Source: Myxococcales bacterium (lineage in GTDB: Bacteria > Myxococcota_A > Polyangia > Palsa-1104). Taken from it: a DNA stretch of 64,000 bases. Of the stretch, positions 29,571-38,800 are shown piece by piece (position 1 is the first letter of the stretch; each line of letters begins with the position of its first letter). The position numbers were made by a program, and so were the translations under genes. Below the pieces are notes generated by a model that searched no databases, was not told the origin of the DNA, and saw only the letters and a list, made by a program, of their open reading frames with translations. Location: the NCBI GenBank assembly GCA_003170275.1, contig PNAM01000110.1, positions 62,001-126,000 on the forward strand. The letters are read 5' to 3'.

Positions 29571-31133
29571 ATGAAGCTGTCGTGGTTTGGGGTCGCGTTG
29601 GTCTGGGTGTGCGCGATCGCCGGATGCCGCTCCGAGGGCGGCGCGCCCATGCCCGACGGCGCGGCTGGCGACGGGGTCGACCTGTCGGCCGCGACGCTGG
29701 ACGGTGGGCCGACCATGATGCCTGGCGCCAAGGATCACATCCTTCTGTCAGGCACCATCGTCACGCCTGATCAGATCATCGTCGGGCAGGTGCTGGTGGA
29801 GGGCACGACCATCACCTGCGTCGCCGCCGGCACGGGCTGCGCGGGCGAGGCCGGCGCGGCCGGCGCGACGCTGATCGACACGCACGGGATCATCTCGCCC
29901 GGCCTGATCGACACACACAACCACATCCTGTTCGACATCTTCGACGACGACGACTGGACGCCGCCGATGGTCTACCAGAACCACGATCAGTGGACCACCG
30001 ACCCGCGCTACCAGGCCATGCTCGACGTCAAGCAGTGCCTGTCCAACGACTCGCAGGGCAAGCCGGCCTGGTGCGCGAACGTGCCCTACGGCACCGCGGC
30101 GGGCAGCCTGCGCTGCGAGATGGACAAGTTCGGCGAGCTCAAGGGGTTGATCGCCGGCACCACCAGCATCGTCGGGCTGCCCGGCACCTCCGCGGCGTGC
30201 TTCTCGTCGATCGCGCGCTCGATCGACGTCTCGCAGAGCGGGGTCGGCAAGGACGCGGTGCAGACCAGCGCGATCTTTCCGCCGTCGAAGGCCACCGCCG
30301 ATGGCGTGTGCGCGAACTTTGCGAGCGGCACGACCGCCGCGTTCCTGGTTCATTGTGGCGAGGGGACCGACGCCAAAAGCCTGGCCGAGTTCGGCAAGCT
30401 CGGCACCGCCAGCACCACCGCCAACTGCCTGTACGCCCCGCAGACCGCGATCACCCACGGCACCGCGTTCGGCGCCGCCGAGTTCGCCACCATGGCGCAG
30501 ATGGGCATGAAGCTCACCTGGTCGCCGGCCTCGAACGTCGCGCTCTACGGCGCGACCACCAACATCCCCGCTGCGCTGACCGCCGGTGTGACGGTAGCGC
30601 TGGCGCCCGACTGGTCGATGGGCGGCAGCCAGAACCTGCTCGACGAGCTGCGCTTCGCCAACGCGTGGGACGACGCGCACTTCGGCAACCTGCTGACGTC
30701 GAGAGATCTGGTGCTCATGACCACGCAGAACGCGGCCAAGGCGCTCGCGCTCGGCGATCGCATCGGGCGCATCGCCGTCGGCTACCTGGCCGACCTGGTG
30801 GTGTTCACCGGCGACGAGAGCCAACCTTACGACGCGATCCTCGCGGCGACGCCGAAGAACGTGGCGCTGGTGATGGTGGGCGGCACCGTGCTCTACGGCG
30901 ATGCCATGCTCGCGTCCACCGGGCCGGCGCAGCCCGCCTGCGAGCTGCTCGATATCTGCGGCACGCCCAAGTTTCTCTGCGCGGCGACCAGCGATCCGGC
31001 CAACAAGCTGAGCCAGTCGTACGCCGACATCAAGGCCGCGCTGGAGCAGGCGCTCACCGACGCCGACGCGCAGACGCCGGCCGACGGCTGGAGCTTCGCG
31101 CCGCTCACGCCGCTGGTGAAGTGCCCGCCGTAA
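29571..31133 (+). CDS. Exported lipoprotein amidohydrolase
   Basis: A 520-aa metal-dependent hydrolase of the amidohydrolase superfamily with a lipobox (VCAIAGC, Cys 19). Metal ligands are recognisable: DTHNH (HxH), VHCGEG, ITHGTAF and LAPDWSMGG, in the order found in the adenosine-deaminase/chlorohydrolase (AtzA/TrzN) group. The C-terminus has GRIAVGYLADLVVFTG typical of that family, then a Cys-containing tail. The substrate, probably a deaminated or dechlorinated ring or an amide, cannot be assigned. Its 3' end overlaps the convergent kinase gene by 29 bp. The position downstream of the large lipoprotein suggests co-transcription and surface location. Confidence 0.85.
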   Translation: MKLSWFGVALVWVCAIAGCRSEGGAPMPDGAAGDGVDLSAATLDGGPTMMPGAKDHILLSGTIVTPDQIIVGQVLVEGTTITCVAAGTGCAGEAGAAGATLIDTHGIISPGLIDTHNHILFDIFDDDDWTPPMVYQNHDQWTTDPRYQAMLDVKQCLSNDSQGKPAWCANVPYGTAAGSLRCEMDKFGELKGLIAGTTSIVGLPGTSAACFSSIARSIDVSQSGVGKDAVQTSAIFPPSKATADGVCANFASGTTAAFLVHCGEGTDAKSLAEFGKLGTASTTANCLYAPQTAITHGTAFGAAEFATMAQMGMKLTWSPASNVALYGATTNIPAALTAGVTVALAPDWSMGGSQNLLDELRFANAWDDAHFGNLLTSRDLVLMTTQNAAKALALGDRIGRIAVGYLADLVVFTGDESQPYDAILAATPKNVALVMVGGTVLYGDAMLASTGPAQPACELLDICGTPKFLCAATSDPANKLSQSYADIKAALEQALTDADAQTPADGWSFAPLTPLVKCPP

Positions 31134-32304
31134 CGCGCGGCAGCCGCACCATGAAGCAGGTGCCCTCTTGCGGCGTCGAGCGCACGGTCACCGTCGCCTG
31201 GTGCGCGCGCGCGATCTCCTGAACGATGTACAGCCCGAGCCCCAGCCCGCTCGACCGCTGGTCGCCCTTGCGAAACGGATCGAACAGCGAGCCGATCACT
31301 TCAGGCGAGATCGCCTCGCCGCGGTTGCGCACCTCGAGGAGGACCTCGCTCGGCTCGCCGCTGGCGACGAGGGTGATCGGATCGGCGCCGTGTCGAATGG
31401 CGTTGCCCGACAGGTTCGAGACCAGCTGCCCCAGCCGGTCGGGATCCCAGCGGCCGCTCAGGTCGCCGGCGCTCTCGAAGCGCAGCGAGCGATCGGGGTT
31501 GGCGAGCTGCTGCTCCTCGAGGATCTGACGGCAGATCACGCCCAGGTCGGCGGCCACCGGCGCGACCGGAATTCCGCCGCCCAGCCGGCCGCGCGTGAAG
31601 TCGAGCACGTCGGCGATGATGCGCTCCATGCGGTGCGCGCTGCGCGTGATGCGCCCGGTGATCTCGACGTGCTTCTCGCTGAGCTCGCCCGAGCTGCCGA
31701 GCAGCCTGGCGGCCATGCTGATGGCGGTCAGCGGGTTCTGCAGATCGTGGCCGAGGATCCCCATGAACAGCTCGTTGACGCGGATGGACTCCTCGGCCGC
31801 CTGGCGCGCAGCGATCTCCTGGCCGATCGCACGCTCGCGACGGGCGAGCTCCTCCGACTGGCGGCTGAGCTTCAGCGCGCGCAGGTGCAGCGCCACGAAC
31901 GCGCTCACCTTGGCGGTGACGATCTCCGGCTCGAACGGCTTGGTGATGTAGTCGAAGGCGCCGAGCGCGTAGCCGCGGCGCGCGTGCTCGAGGCCCTTGT
32001 GCAGCGCGGTCAGAAAGATGATCGGCACGTCGCGGGTGCGCTCGCGATGACGCAAGAGCGACGCGGTCTGGAACCCGTCCAGCCCGGGCATCTGCACGTC
32101 CATGAGGATCAGCGCGAAGTCCTCGGCGAGCACCCGCTTGAGCGCTTCCTCGCCGGAGATCGCGCGCACCAGGCGTTGACCGAGTGGCTCGAGCACTCCC
32201 TCGAGCGCGAGCAGGTTGGCGGGATGATCATCGACGAGCAGGATGCTCGCCTTGAAATCGTCGCTCGACACGTATTGGATTGTCCGCACCTGCGCCACCA
32301 CCAC
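31105..32304 (-). CDS. Response-regulator/histidine-kinase hybrid (receiver-HisKA-HATPase)
   Basis: A 399-aa cytoplasmic protein with the receiver first: residues 19-140 with acidic pair DD, phosphoacceptor D69 (LILMDVQMPGLDG) and K122. A coiled coil (145-175) links to HisKA with H186 in MGILGHDLQNPLTAI, the GHDLRNPL-type H-box, and HATPase motifs NLSGNAIRHG and SSGLGLGLYIVQEIA. There is no sensor domain; an upstream kinase may signal through the receiver. The start at 32304 is the most upstream ATG compatible with the fold; the first 15 residues are not receiver-like. Confidence 0.9.
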   Translation of the reverse strand: MVVAQVRTIQYVSSDDFKASILLVDDHPANLLALEGVLEPLGQRLVRAISGEEALKRVLAEDFALILMDVQMPGLDGFQTASLLRHRERTRDVPIIFLTALHKGLEHARRGYALGAFDYITKPFEPEIVTAKVSAFVALHLRALKLSRQSEELARRERAIGQEIAARQAAEESIRVNELFMGILGHDLQNPLTAISMAARLLGSSGELSEKHVEITGRITRSAHRMERIIADVLDFTRGRLGGGIPVAPVAADLGVICRQILEEQQLANPDRSLRFESAGDLSGRWDPDRLGQLVSNLSGNAIRHGADPITLVASGEPSEVLLEVRNRGEAISPEVIGSLFDPFRKGDQRSSGLGLGLYIVQEIARAHQATVTVRSTPQEGTCFMVRLPRVTAGTSPAA

Positions 32305-32391
32305 AACGAGGCGGATTTGCGCGCGGTGCGCAGCCTGTGCACGGGCTTGAAGTCTTCCCGACGCGCGCTAGATAGCGTAAGAGAGTGGAGC

Positions 32392-33039
32392 GTGAGCGGG
32401 ACCCTTCACGTCCGCAGACGGATCCGGGTGGACGCGAGCGTGCGGATCACGCCGCAGCGCGGAGACGAGCGGCAGGTGCTGCTGGTCGCGCTGTCTTCGG
32501 AGAGCGCGCTCTTGATCGTCGACGAGCCGTTGGCGGAGATCGGCGAGACGCTGGAGCTGTACCTGCCGACGCTGGCCGGCAAGGAGATCCCGCTCCTCGG
32601 CAGCGTCGATCGCATCGAGCGCATCTACGAGGGGATCGTCATGACCGTGCAGTTCATGGTCGGCGAGGCCTCGGTGCGGCGCGACGTCGATGCGCTCCTG
32701 ACGCTGCTCCTCGGCGGCGACGGCGGCGGGCTGCGCGAGCACCCGCGCGTCTCCTACGGGATGCCGATCACGCTCGGCGAGCCGCCGTTCAAGGGCGAGC
32801 TCCTGGACCTCTCGATGGGCGGCTTGTCGCTGGTGACCGACGGACCGGTCGCCGTTGGTGAGCGGCTGAGGGTGCGCATCCCGCACCCGAGCGGTCATCG
32901 TCACCTCGTGCTGCTCGGCCTGACCGTGAGCCGGAAGCCGGATCCCAAAGGCGCGCGCGTCGGCGTCCGGTTCGATCCGCTCCCCGACGACGTGCGCGCC
33001 GAGCTGAGCGCAGCGCTCTCCGAGCTCCTGCGCCGCTGA
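32392..33039 (+). CDS. Tandem PilZ-domain protein
   Basis: A 215-aa protein. The second half is a canonical PilZ domain: EHPRVSYGMPI supplies the N-terminal basic/aromatic strand and DLSMGGLSLVTDGP the D/NxSxxG loop for cyclic-di-GMP. The first half repeats the same secondary-structure pattern (RRRIRVDASVRI, LSSESALLIVDEPLAEIGE, LELYLP) but has lost the DxSxxG residues, so it is probably a degenerate, non-binding PilZ or YcgR-like N domain. The start is GTG 32392. It ends 6 bp from the sulfotransferase stop, marking the left edge of the NRPS region. Confidence 0.78.
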   Translation: MSGTLHVRRRIRVDASVRITPQRGDERQVLLVALSSESALLIVDEPLAEIGETLELYLPTLAGKEIPLLGSVDRIERIYEGIVMTVQFMVGEASVRRDVDALLTLLLGGDGGGLREHPRVSYGMPITLGEPPFKGELLDLSMGGLSLVTDGPVAVGERLRVRIPHPSGHRHLVLLGLTVSRKPDPKGARVGVRFDPLPDDVRAELSAALSELLRR

Positions 33040-33045
33040 GCTGCC

Positions 33046-34149
33046 CTACGTAGAAGCCTGGCGCAGCGCGCGGAGACGCTGCAGTGTGTCATCCAGCGAC
33101 GGCAGGAGCGCCTCGATGTTCGGCTCGAGGCGGCGCCATTTTTCGGGATCGGGCGGCGTGACCGCGGAGCCCGAGAGCGCGAGCGGGGCGGACAAGAGCG
33201 CCTGCAGCCGCGCGCCGAGCGCGACGTCGAGGAACCGGCACAGGCGGGCCAGCGTGGCTTGCGGCTGCGCGACCACCTCCTGGTAGTCGACGACGCACAG
33301 GTCGCCCGGCGCGACGGCCTGCAGATCGTCCAGCGCCGCGTTGTTGGCGGCCTGCCACTGGAACGCCGCGATCTCGTGCAGCGGGCGGCTACAGAGGGCG
33401 CGCCACGACGGTGGCAGCAGGAGCGACCAGGGCGGACCGCTCCAGCCGGGTAGCGACGGCCGCGACACGAATCGACCGCTTCGCCAGGCCTCCACGATGC
33501 TGCCCACGTTCTGGGCCGGGGAGCGGTACAAGAAGACGATGCGTGCGTCGGGAAAGGCGGCCCGCAAGAAGGACACGCGGAGCGAGTTCTTGGGCGTCTT
33601 TTCGAGCAGGCGCAGGCGCGACGGGCGGGCTCCCCGGGGGCGATCGAGGTAGCGGCGATGCGTGCTGTCGTGCAGCTCGGTGAGAAAGCCGGCGTGCAGC
33701 GCGGCGGCGTTCTCAGCGGTGGCGTCGGCGGCGGTCAGCCGATCCGACTCGAAGCCGCGCAGATCGGTGGCCAGCGCCGGGACTCCTTCAATCACCAGAT
33801 GGCTCTCGCCGTCCAGGCTCCACAGCTCGTCGGCAGCGGCGAGCAGCTCGAACAGGAGTGTCGAGCCTGAGCGTGGCGCCGCGATCACGAACACCGGGCG
33901 ATCGAGCGTGCCGCCTGCCGGCAGCGGCTGGCGCTCGACGTCGACCGCGGGTGCGCCGAGCGTGCGCAGCGACTCCACCGAGAAACGCTCCGCCTCGGTC
34001 GCGCTGCGAAATAGCAGGTGACAGCGGGTGAGCTCCTCGTTCCAGACCTGCGAGATCGTTTCGGTCAGCGCCGCGCGGATGGAGGCGCGCAACGCGGCAG
34101 CCGGCGGCTGCCCGAACGAAACGGTCACACAGCCGAGCTCGGTTCTCAA
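33046..34149 (-). CDS. PAPS-dependent sulfotransferase of the NRPS operon
   Basis: A 367-aa sulfotransferase-family protein. The 5'-phosphosulfate loop is FVIAAPRSGSTLLFELL (about 87-103) and the 3'-phosphate site is IVFLYRSPAQNVGSIVEAW. It would transfer sulfate from PAPS to a hydroxyl of the peptide, a good partner for the hydroxylases in the cluster. The start is TTG at 34149, overlapping the TGA of the TauD-like gene as TTGA; a GTG at 34128 is the alternative. It is the last gene of the biosynthetic operon and is convergent with the tandem PilZ gene. The N-terminal 85 residues are not recognised. Confidence 0.85.
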   Translation of the reverse strand: MRTELGCVTVSFGQPPAAALRASIRAALTETISQVWNEELTRCHLLFRSATEAERFSVESLRTLGAPAVDVERQPLPAGGTLDRPVFVIAAPRSGSTLLFELLAAADELWSLDGESHLVIEGVPALATDLRGFESDRLTAADATAENAAALHAGFLTELHDSTHRRYLDRPRGARPSRLRLLEKTPKNSLRVSFLRAAFPDARIVFLYRSPAQNVGSIVEAWRSGRFVSRPSLPGWSGPPWSLLLPPSWRALCSRPLHEIAAFQWQAANNAALDDLQAVAPGDLCVVDYQEVVAQPQATLARLCRFLDVALGARLQALLSAPLALSGSAVTPPDPEKWRRLEPNIEALLPSLDDTLQRLRALRQAST

Positions 34150-35021
34150 AACGCCGCCGCGCTCATGCGCACGTGAATGCGCCGCACGCCCTCTTTGAAG
34201 GGCAGGCGCCCGTGCATCAGTCGCGAGTTGTCGACGAGCAGCACGTCGCCGGCCCGCCAGCGAACGTCGACGGAGCAATCGCTCGCCAGTTGGGCGATCT
34301 CCAGCCGGAGGTCGCGGCCGATCGGCTCGCCGTCCTCGAACGAGACCACGTCCGGCCCGAAGATGATGATGCTGTTGACGAACGCGTCTACAGCGGCGTA
34401 ACGGGTGCGCTGGATCGCCGAGGTCACGTACTCCAGATCGAGCGCGCCGGCTCCGCTCGCGGCGGCGCGCAGGCCGGGCACGTGCCGGAGCCGGCGCAGC
34501 GCCTCTTCGCGGTCCACCGATTCACCAACGAACAGGCTCCAAAGCGCTTCCCCAGCCCCGCGAAACGTATATTTGATGCGTCGGGCGCGGAATATCGCGG
34601 CGAGCGACGCTTCCATCTTCTCCAACATGCCGACGCCGTCGCACAGGATGGTCTCGCCGCCCTGGGTCGCAGGCGAGAGACAATGGAACCACAGCAAGTC
34701 GGGGCGGGCCGGGCTGTATCCCATTTCGAGGTGATATCCGACCAGGTTGGCGCCGAGGTCGACGGTCATCGTGTGGTCCTCGCCCGGGACGCGCTCGCGG
34801 TTCAGGCCGGCGTGAAGCGCGGGCAACGTGCCGGCGCTGAATCGATCGGTGAATTGGCTGAAGCTGGTATTGGACACGGTGAATCCGCGAAACAGGAGCG
34901 CCGCGCGGCGCCGAAAGCGCGCGATGACCTCGTCGGCGTCGAGCGACGAGAGCGCATCCGCCGCGCTGCTCTCGAGGACCTCACCCCATGATTCAGCGAG
35001 CGGATGAATCACCAAATCCAA
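34146..35021 (-). CDS. TauD/SyrP-like Fe(II)/2-oxoglutarate dioxygenase
   Basis: A 291-aa non-haem iron oxygenase of the TauD/TfdA superfamily. The iron triad is H97-x-E99 (in GYHLEMGYSPARPDLLWFHC) and the distal H270 (DNSRLMHGR), with a downstream RR pair for 2-oxoglutarate. The HxE version and following text resemble SyrP-like enzymes that beta-hydroxylate carrier-bound amino acids on NRPS lines. It lies between the methyltransferase and sulfotransferase genes of the operon. The start is TTG at 35021 without a clear ribosome site; GTG at 35015 is possible. Confidence 0.88.
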   Translation of the reverse strand: MDLVIHPLAESWGEVLESSAADALSSLDADEVIARFRRRAALLFRGFTVSNTSFSQFTDRFSAGTLPALHAGLNRERVPGEDHTMTVDLGANLVGYHLEMGYSPARPDLLWFHCLSPATQGGETILCDGVGMLEKMEASLAAIFRARRIKYTFRGAGEALWSLFVGESVDREEALRRLRHVPGLRAAASGAGALDLEYVTSAIQRTRYAAVDAFVNSIIIFGPDVVSFEDGEPIGRDLRLEIAQLASDCSVDVRWRAGDVLLVDNSRLMHGRLPFKEGVRRIHVRMSAAAF

Positions 35022-35158
35022 GGTGGTATCATAACAGACTGGAGAACGGCTCGATGACCGCGGCGCCCCGCACCGGCGAGCTGCCGGGGATCGCGCTGGT
35101 CAGCGAGCGATTCGAGCTGTTCCTGACGGTGGCCGAATTGCCGACCGAGATCGGAGTA

Positions 35159-35827
35159 TCAGTCGCTGCTCGACAGCTTCTGCAGGTAGAGCTTGCGGCC
35201 CACCGCGCCGTGCCGGTTGAGATCGGCCAGCACGTGGTAGTCCGGCCGCTCCGAAAGAAAACGATCGGCCGCCACGGTGACCTCGGGAAAGGCGCGGTGG
35301 TGGTAGTCGTCGACGGCGATCACGCCGCGCGAAAGGAGCCGCTCGTCGACGCGGCGCAGATCGGCGAGCGTCTCGGCGCTCGAGTGGCCGCCGTCGACGT
35401 GGGCAAAGCGCACCGGCCGGGAGAGACGCAGCGTCTCGCTCGCACCGGCATGCAGCTCGATCTGATCGTCGCGCAGCGACGGGCGGATGACGGCCAGGTT
35501 GCGGCGAAGGATGGCGGGCGTGGGCGGCGCCGGGTACAGCCCGTCGGGCGCGTCGCCGAACCAGTCACACAGCACCAGTTGCTCGCCCTCCTCTAGAAAG
35601 TGCGCCAGCACGGCCGCCGATCGCCCGTGATACGTGCCGATCTCGACCAAATCGCCGCGCAGCCCGAACGCGCTCTGCAGCCGCAACACGAGCGCGAAGT
35701 GCCCGCAGTCGTCGGTGGTCAGCCAACCGGGGATCGACTTGATCTTCTCGCCCACCTCGACCACCAGCGGACCCGGCTCGGCGCCCGCGCAAAAGGTGGT
35801 GTCTCCCCGCAGCGATTCCCAATCCAT
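35159..35827 (-). CDS. Class I SAM-dependent methyltransferase
   Basis: A 222-aa methyltransferase of the Methyltransf_24/TylF-like group. Motif I is LVEIGTYHGRSAAVL. The acidic strand LVLCDWFGDAP and FAHVDGGHSSAETLADL (metal-binding Asp-His pair) follow. GVIAVDDYHHRAFPEV supplies the second metal/active-site block. These metal sites suggest O-methylation of a hydroxyl. AAAGGGG precedes the ATG at 35827. It lies 53 bp after NRPS-B in the operon. The 137 bp that follow to the TauD-like gene hold nothing recognised. Confidence 0.85.
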   Translation of the reverse strand: MDWESLRGDTTFCAGAEPGPLVVEVGEKIKSIPGWLTTDDCGHFALVLRLQSAFGLRGDLVEIGTYHGRSAAVLAHFLEEGEQLVLCDWFGDAPDGLYPAPPTPAILRRNLAVIRPSLRDDQIELHAGASETLRLSRPVRFAHVDGGHSSAETLADLRRVDERLLSRGVIAVDDYHHRAFPEVTVAADRFLSERPDYHVLADLNRHGAVGRKLYLQKLSSSD

Positions 35828-35880
35828 ACCCCTTTGATACACCCGATGGTGCTCACGAAGGGCGGCGCGGATGGGAGGCA

Positions 35881-38800
35881 CTAGAGGTCCTCGAGGAGCT
35901 GCTCGATGCGGCGCTCCGGCCGGCTGGCCATTGCCCACAGGATGGCGACGTAGCGCGCCGCCAGCGCCGTGGCGGTGGTCTCGAAGAACAGCGATCCGTT
36001 GTAGCGGAGCTGGCCGCGCAGCTCGTCCGGGGCGTTGGCCACCGAGCAGAACAGATCGAAGCGCTCGCGCTTGGGCACGAACGGCGGATTGGGACGCGCG
36101 CCCGGCCACGACGCCGGCGTCAGCCCCGGCAGCGCCATCGCCTGCCCGAGCTGGTAGTTGAAGCGCACCGCCACGCGCGGCGCGGGCGGCTCGACGTCGG
36201 AGTTGCCGAACGCGTCGAGCACCTGCGTGCGCACGCGCGCGAGCAACTCGCCGACGCTGGGGTTGTCCGAGAGGTCGACCCGCAGCGTCCAGTTCTGCGC
36301 GAAGTAGCCGATCAGATCCTCGGTCCCGCGCCGGTCGCGGTTGGCGTTGCCGGTGGTGAGCGTGAAGTCGGTCTGCTTGCTCGCGTCGCGCATCGCCAGC
36401 GCGAAGCCGGCGAACAGCAGCATCGACATGGTGGCGCGCTCGCGGCGGCCGAGCGCGCACAGCGAATCGCGCACCGGGCCCGGAACCGAGAACATGATAC
36501 GCCCGCCCGGCCTGGGCTCGCCGGATGCGTCGCGCGGCCGGTCGGTCGGCAGGTGCAGGTCGGGCGCGCCGTCGAGCAGGCGCTCCCAGAAGGCGCGCTG
36601 CGTAGCGGCGGCGGGGCTGCCGAGGAAGCTGCCCTGCCAGGCGGCGAAGTCGGCATATTGAAACGGCAGCGGCGGCAGGCGCGGCGTCTCGCCCGCGCGA
36701 TGAGCCCGGTAGAGCGGCGCGAGCTCCTTCCACATGACCGCGAACGACTCGTGATCGGCGAGCAGGTGGTGCGCCGCCACCGCCACCAGGTGGCGATCGT
36801 CCTCGAGGCGCACCAGCCGGACCCGCACCAGCGGCCCGCGCTCGAGCTCGAACGGCCGGCCGTCTTCGCGCACCAGCCGGGCCGCGTCGTCGTAGCGCGA
36901 CGGCAGGCCGCGCAGATCCTCCGCCACCACCAGCGACGAGAACGCGGGCAGGATCGACTGCACCCGCTCGCCGTCCCGCCGGGTGAACACGGCGCGCAGC
37001 ACCTCGTGGCGGTGCGTGATGTCGAGAAAGCTGCGCGAGAGCGCGTCGACGTCGAGGGAGCCGGCGTACAGCACGGTGGCGTTGGCCGGATTGGCGCCCT
37101 CGGGCGTGGAGCGCTGCGTGATCGAGAGCGGCCAGCTGCCGTCGTCGCGCCGGCGCGTTATGGGCGGCACCCGGTCGTCCTCGCCGGCGGCGAAGCGGGT
37201 GCGCGCGACCGCCTCGGCCAGGCCGGCGATGGTGGGGGTCTCGAACAGTTGTCCGAGCGGGATGGCCAGCCCGAGCGCCTCGCGGGCACGCGACATCAGG
37301 CGCATCGCCTGCAACGAGTTCCCGCCCAGCTCGAAGAAGTCGTCGTGCACGCCCACCCGATCGACGCCGAGAGTCTCTTCCCACACCGGCACCAGCAGCT
37401 CCTCGACGGGCGAGCGCGGCGCCACCGGGTCGCGGCTGCGCGGCTTGCCGGCGTGGGGCAGCGCGCGGCGATCGATCTTGCCGTTGGGCAGGCGCGGCAG
37501 CTCCGCCAGCACCTCGATGGCGGCCGGCACCATGTGGCCGGGCAGCGTGCGTTGCAGGTACAGGCGCAGCTCGCGCGCTTCGGGCGTCCGTCCGGGCACG
37601 CCGGCGACCCACGCGACCAGGCGCGGCTCCGCGTCCGCGTCCCCGGCCAGCGACACCACCGAGGCGGCAACGCTGGCGTGCGCGTCGAGGGCGGCCTCGA
37701 TCTCCCCGAGCTCGATGCGAAAGCCGCGCAGCTTGACCTGGTGGTCGGCGCGCCCGAGGTGCTCGAGCTCGCCACCGGCGAGACGGCGGCCGAGATCGCC
37801 GGTCCGGTACAGACGCGCGCCGGGCGGGCCGTGCGGATCGGCGAGGAAGCGGCTGGCGGTCAGGCCGGGGCGATGGAGGTATCCGCGCGAGACGCCCGCG
37901 CCGCCGATGTACAGCTCGCCGGCGACGCCGAGCGGCGACGGCTCGAGATGCGGGTCGAGGACGTGGATGCGCAGGTCGGCCAGCGGCACGCCGATCGGGC
38001 TGCACCGCCCCGCGCTCGCATCCGACGCGCGCAGCGGGCGATAGGTGGCGTGCACGGTGGTCTCGGTGATCCCGTACATGTTGACCAGCCGCGGCTGCTG
38101 GTCGCCGTGGCGCTCGAACCAGGAAGTCAGGCTGGCCGGATCGAGCGACTCGCCGCCGAAGACGATCAGCCGCAGCGCCAGCTGGCCCGCGCCAGCCGGA
38201 GAGAGACGGTCGACGCGGTCGAGCTCGCGAAACATCGTCGGCGTGAGCGACAAGACCGTCACCTGCTCGTCGGTGAGGAGCTGGCGGAGCTGCTCCGGCG
38301 AGGGACGCACGGCGAGCGGCACCATCACCAACCGCCCGCCATACAGCAGCGCGCTCCACAGCTCCCACACCGAGAAATCGAAGGCGCAGGAGTGGAACAG
38401 CGTGCACACGTCGGCGGGACCGAATTCGAACAGCACGCGCGTCGCCGCGAACAGCCGCGTGACGTGGTCGTGCCCGACCAGCACGCCTTTGGGCCGCCCC
38501 GTCGAGCCGGAGGTGTAGATGACGTAGCACAGGTTCTGCGCGGTCGCGCCCCCCGCCGGAGCGCCCGCGTCGCGATCGGCGATCTGCGCGCGGTCGCGAT
38601 CGAGCACCACCAGCCGCGCCCCGTGCGCGGGGAGCCTGGCGAGCAGCGCCTCCTCGGTGACCAGCACCGGCGCGCGCGAGTCGTCGAGCATGAAGCGCAG
38701 CCGCTCCTGGGGATCGCGCGCGTCCAGCGGCAGGTAGGCGCCGCCGGCCTTGAGGATGCCGACCAACCCGATCACCAGCTCGAGCGGGCGCTCGACGCAG

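Noticed and set aside
35054..35200. Plus-strand start with GGAGAACGG before ATG, opening a frame into the methyltransferase
   Set aside because: Only about 40 codons lie outside the antisense of the methyltransferase and no family resemblance is seen; treated as chance in the 137-bp intergenic gap.
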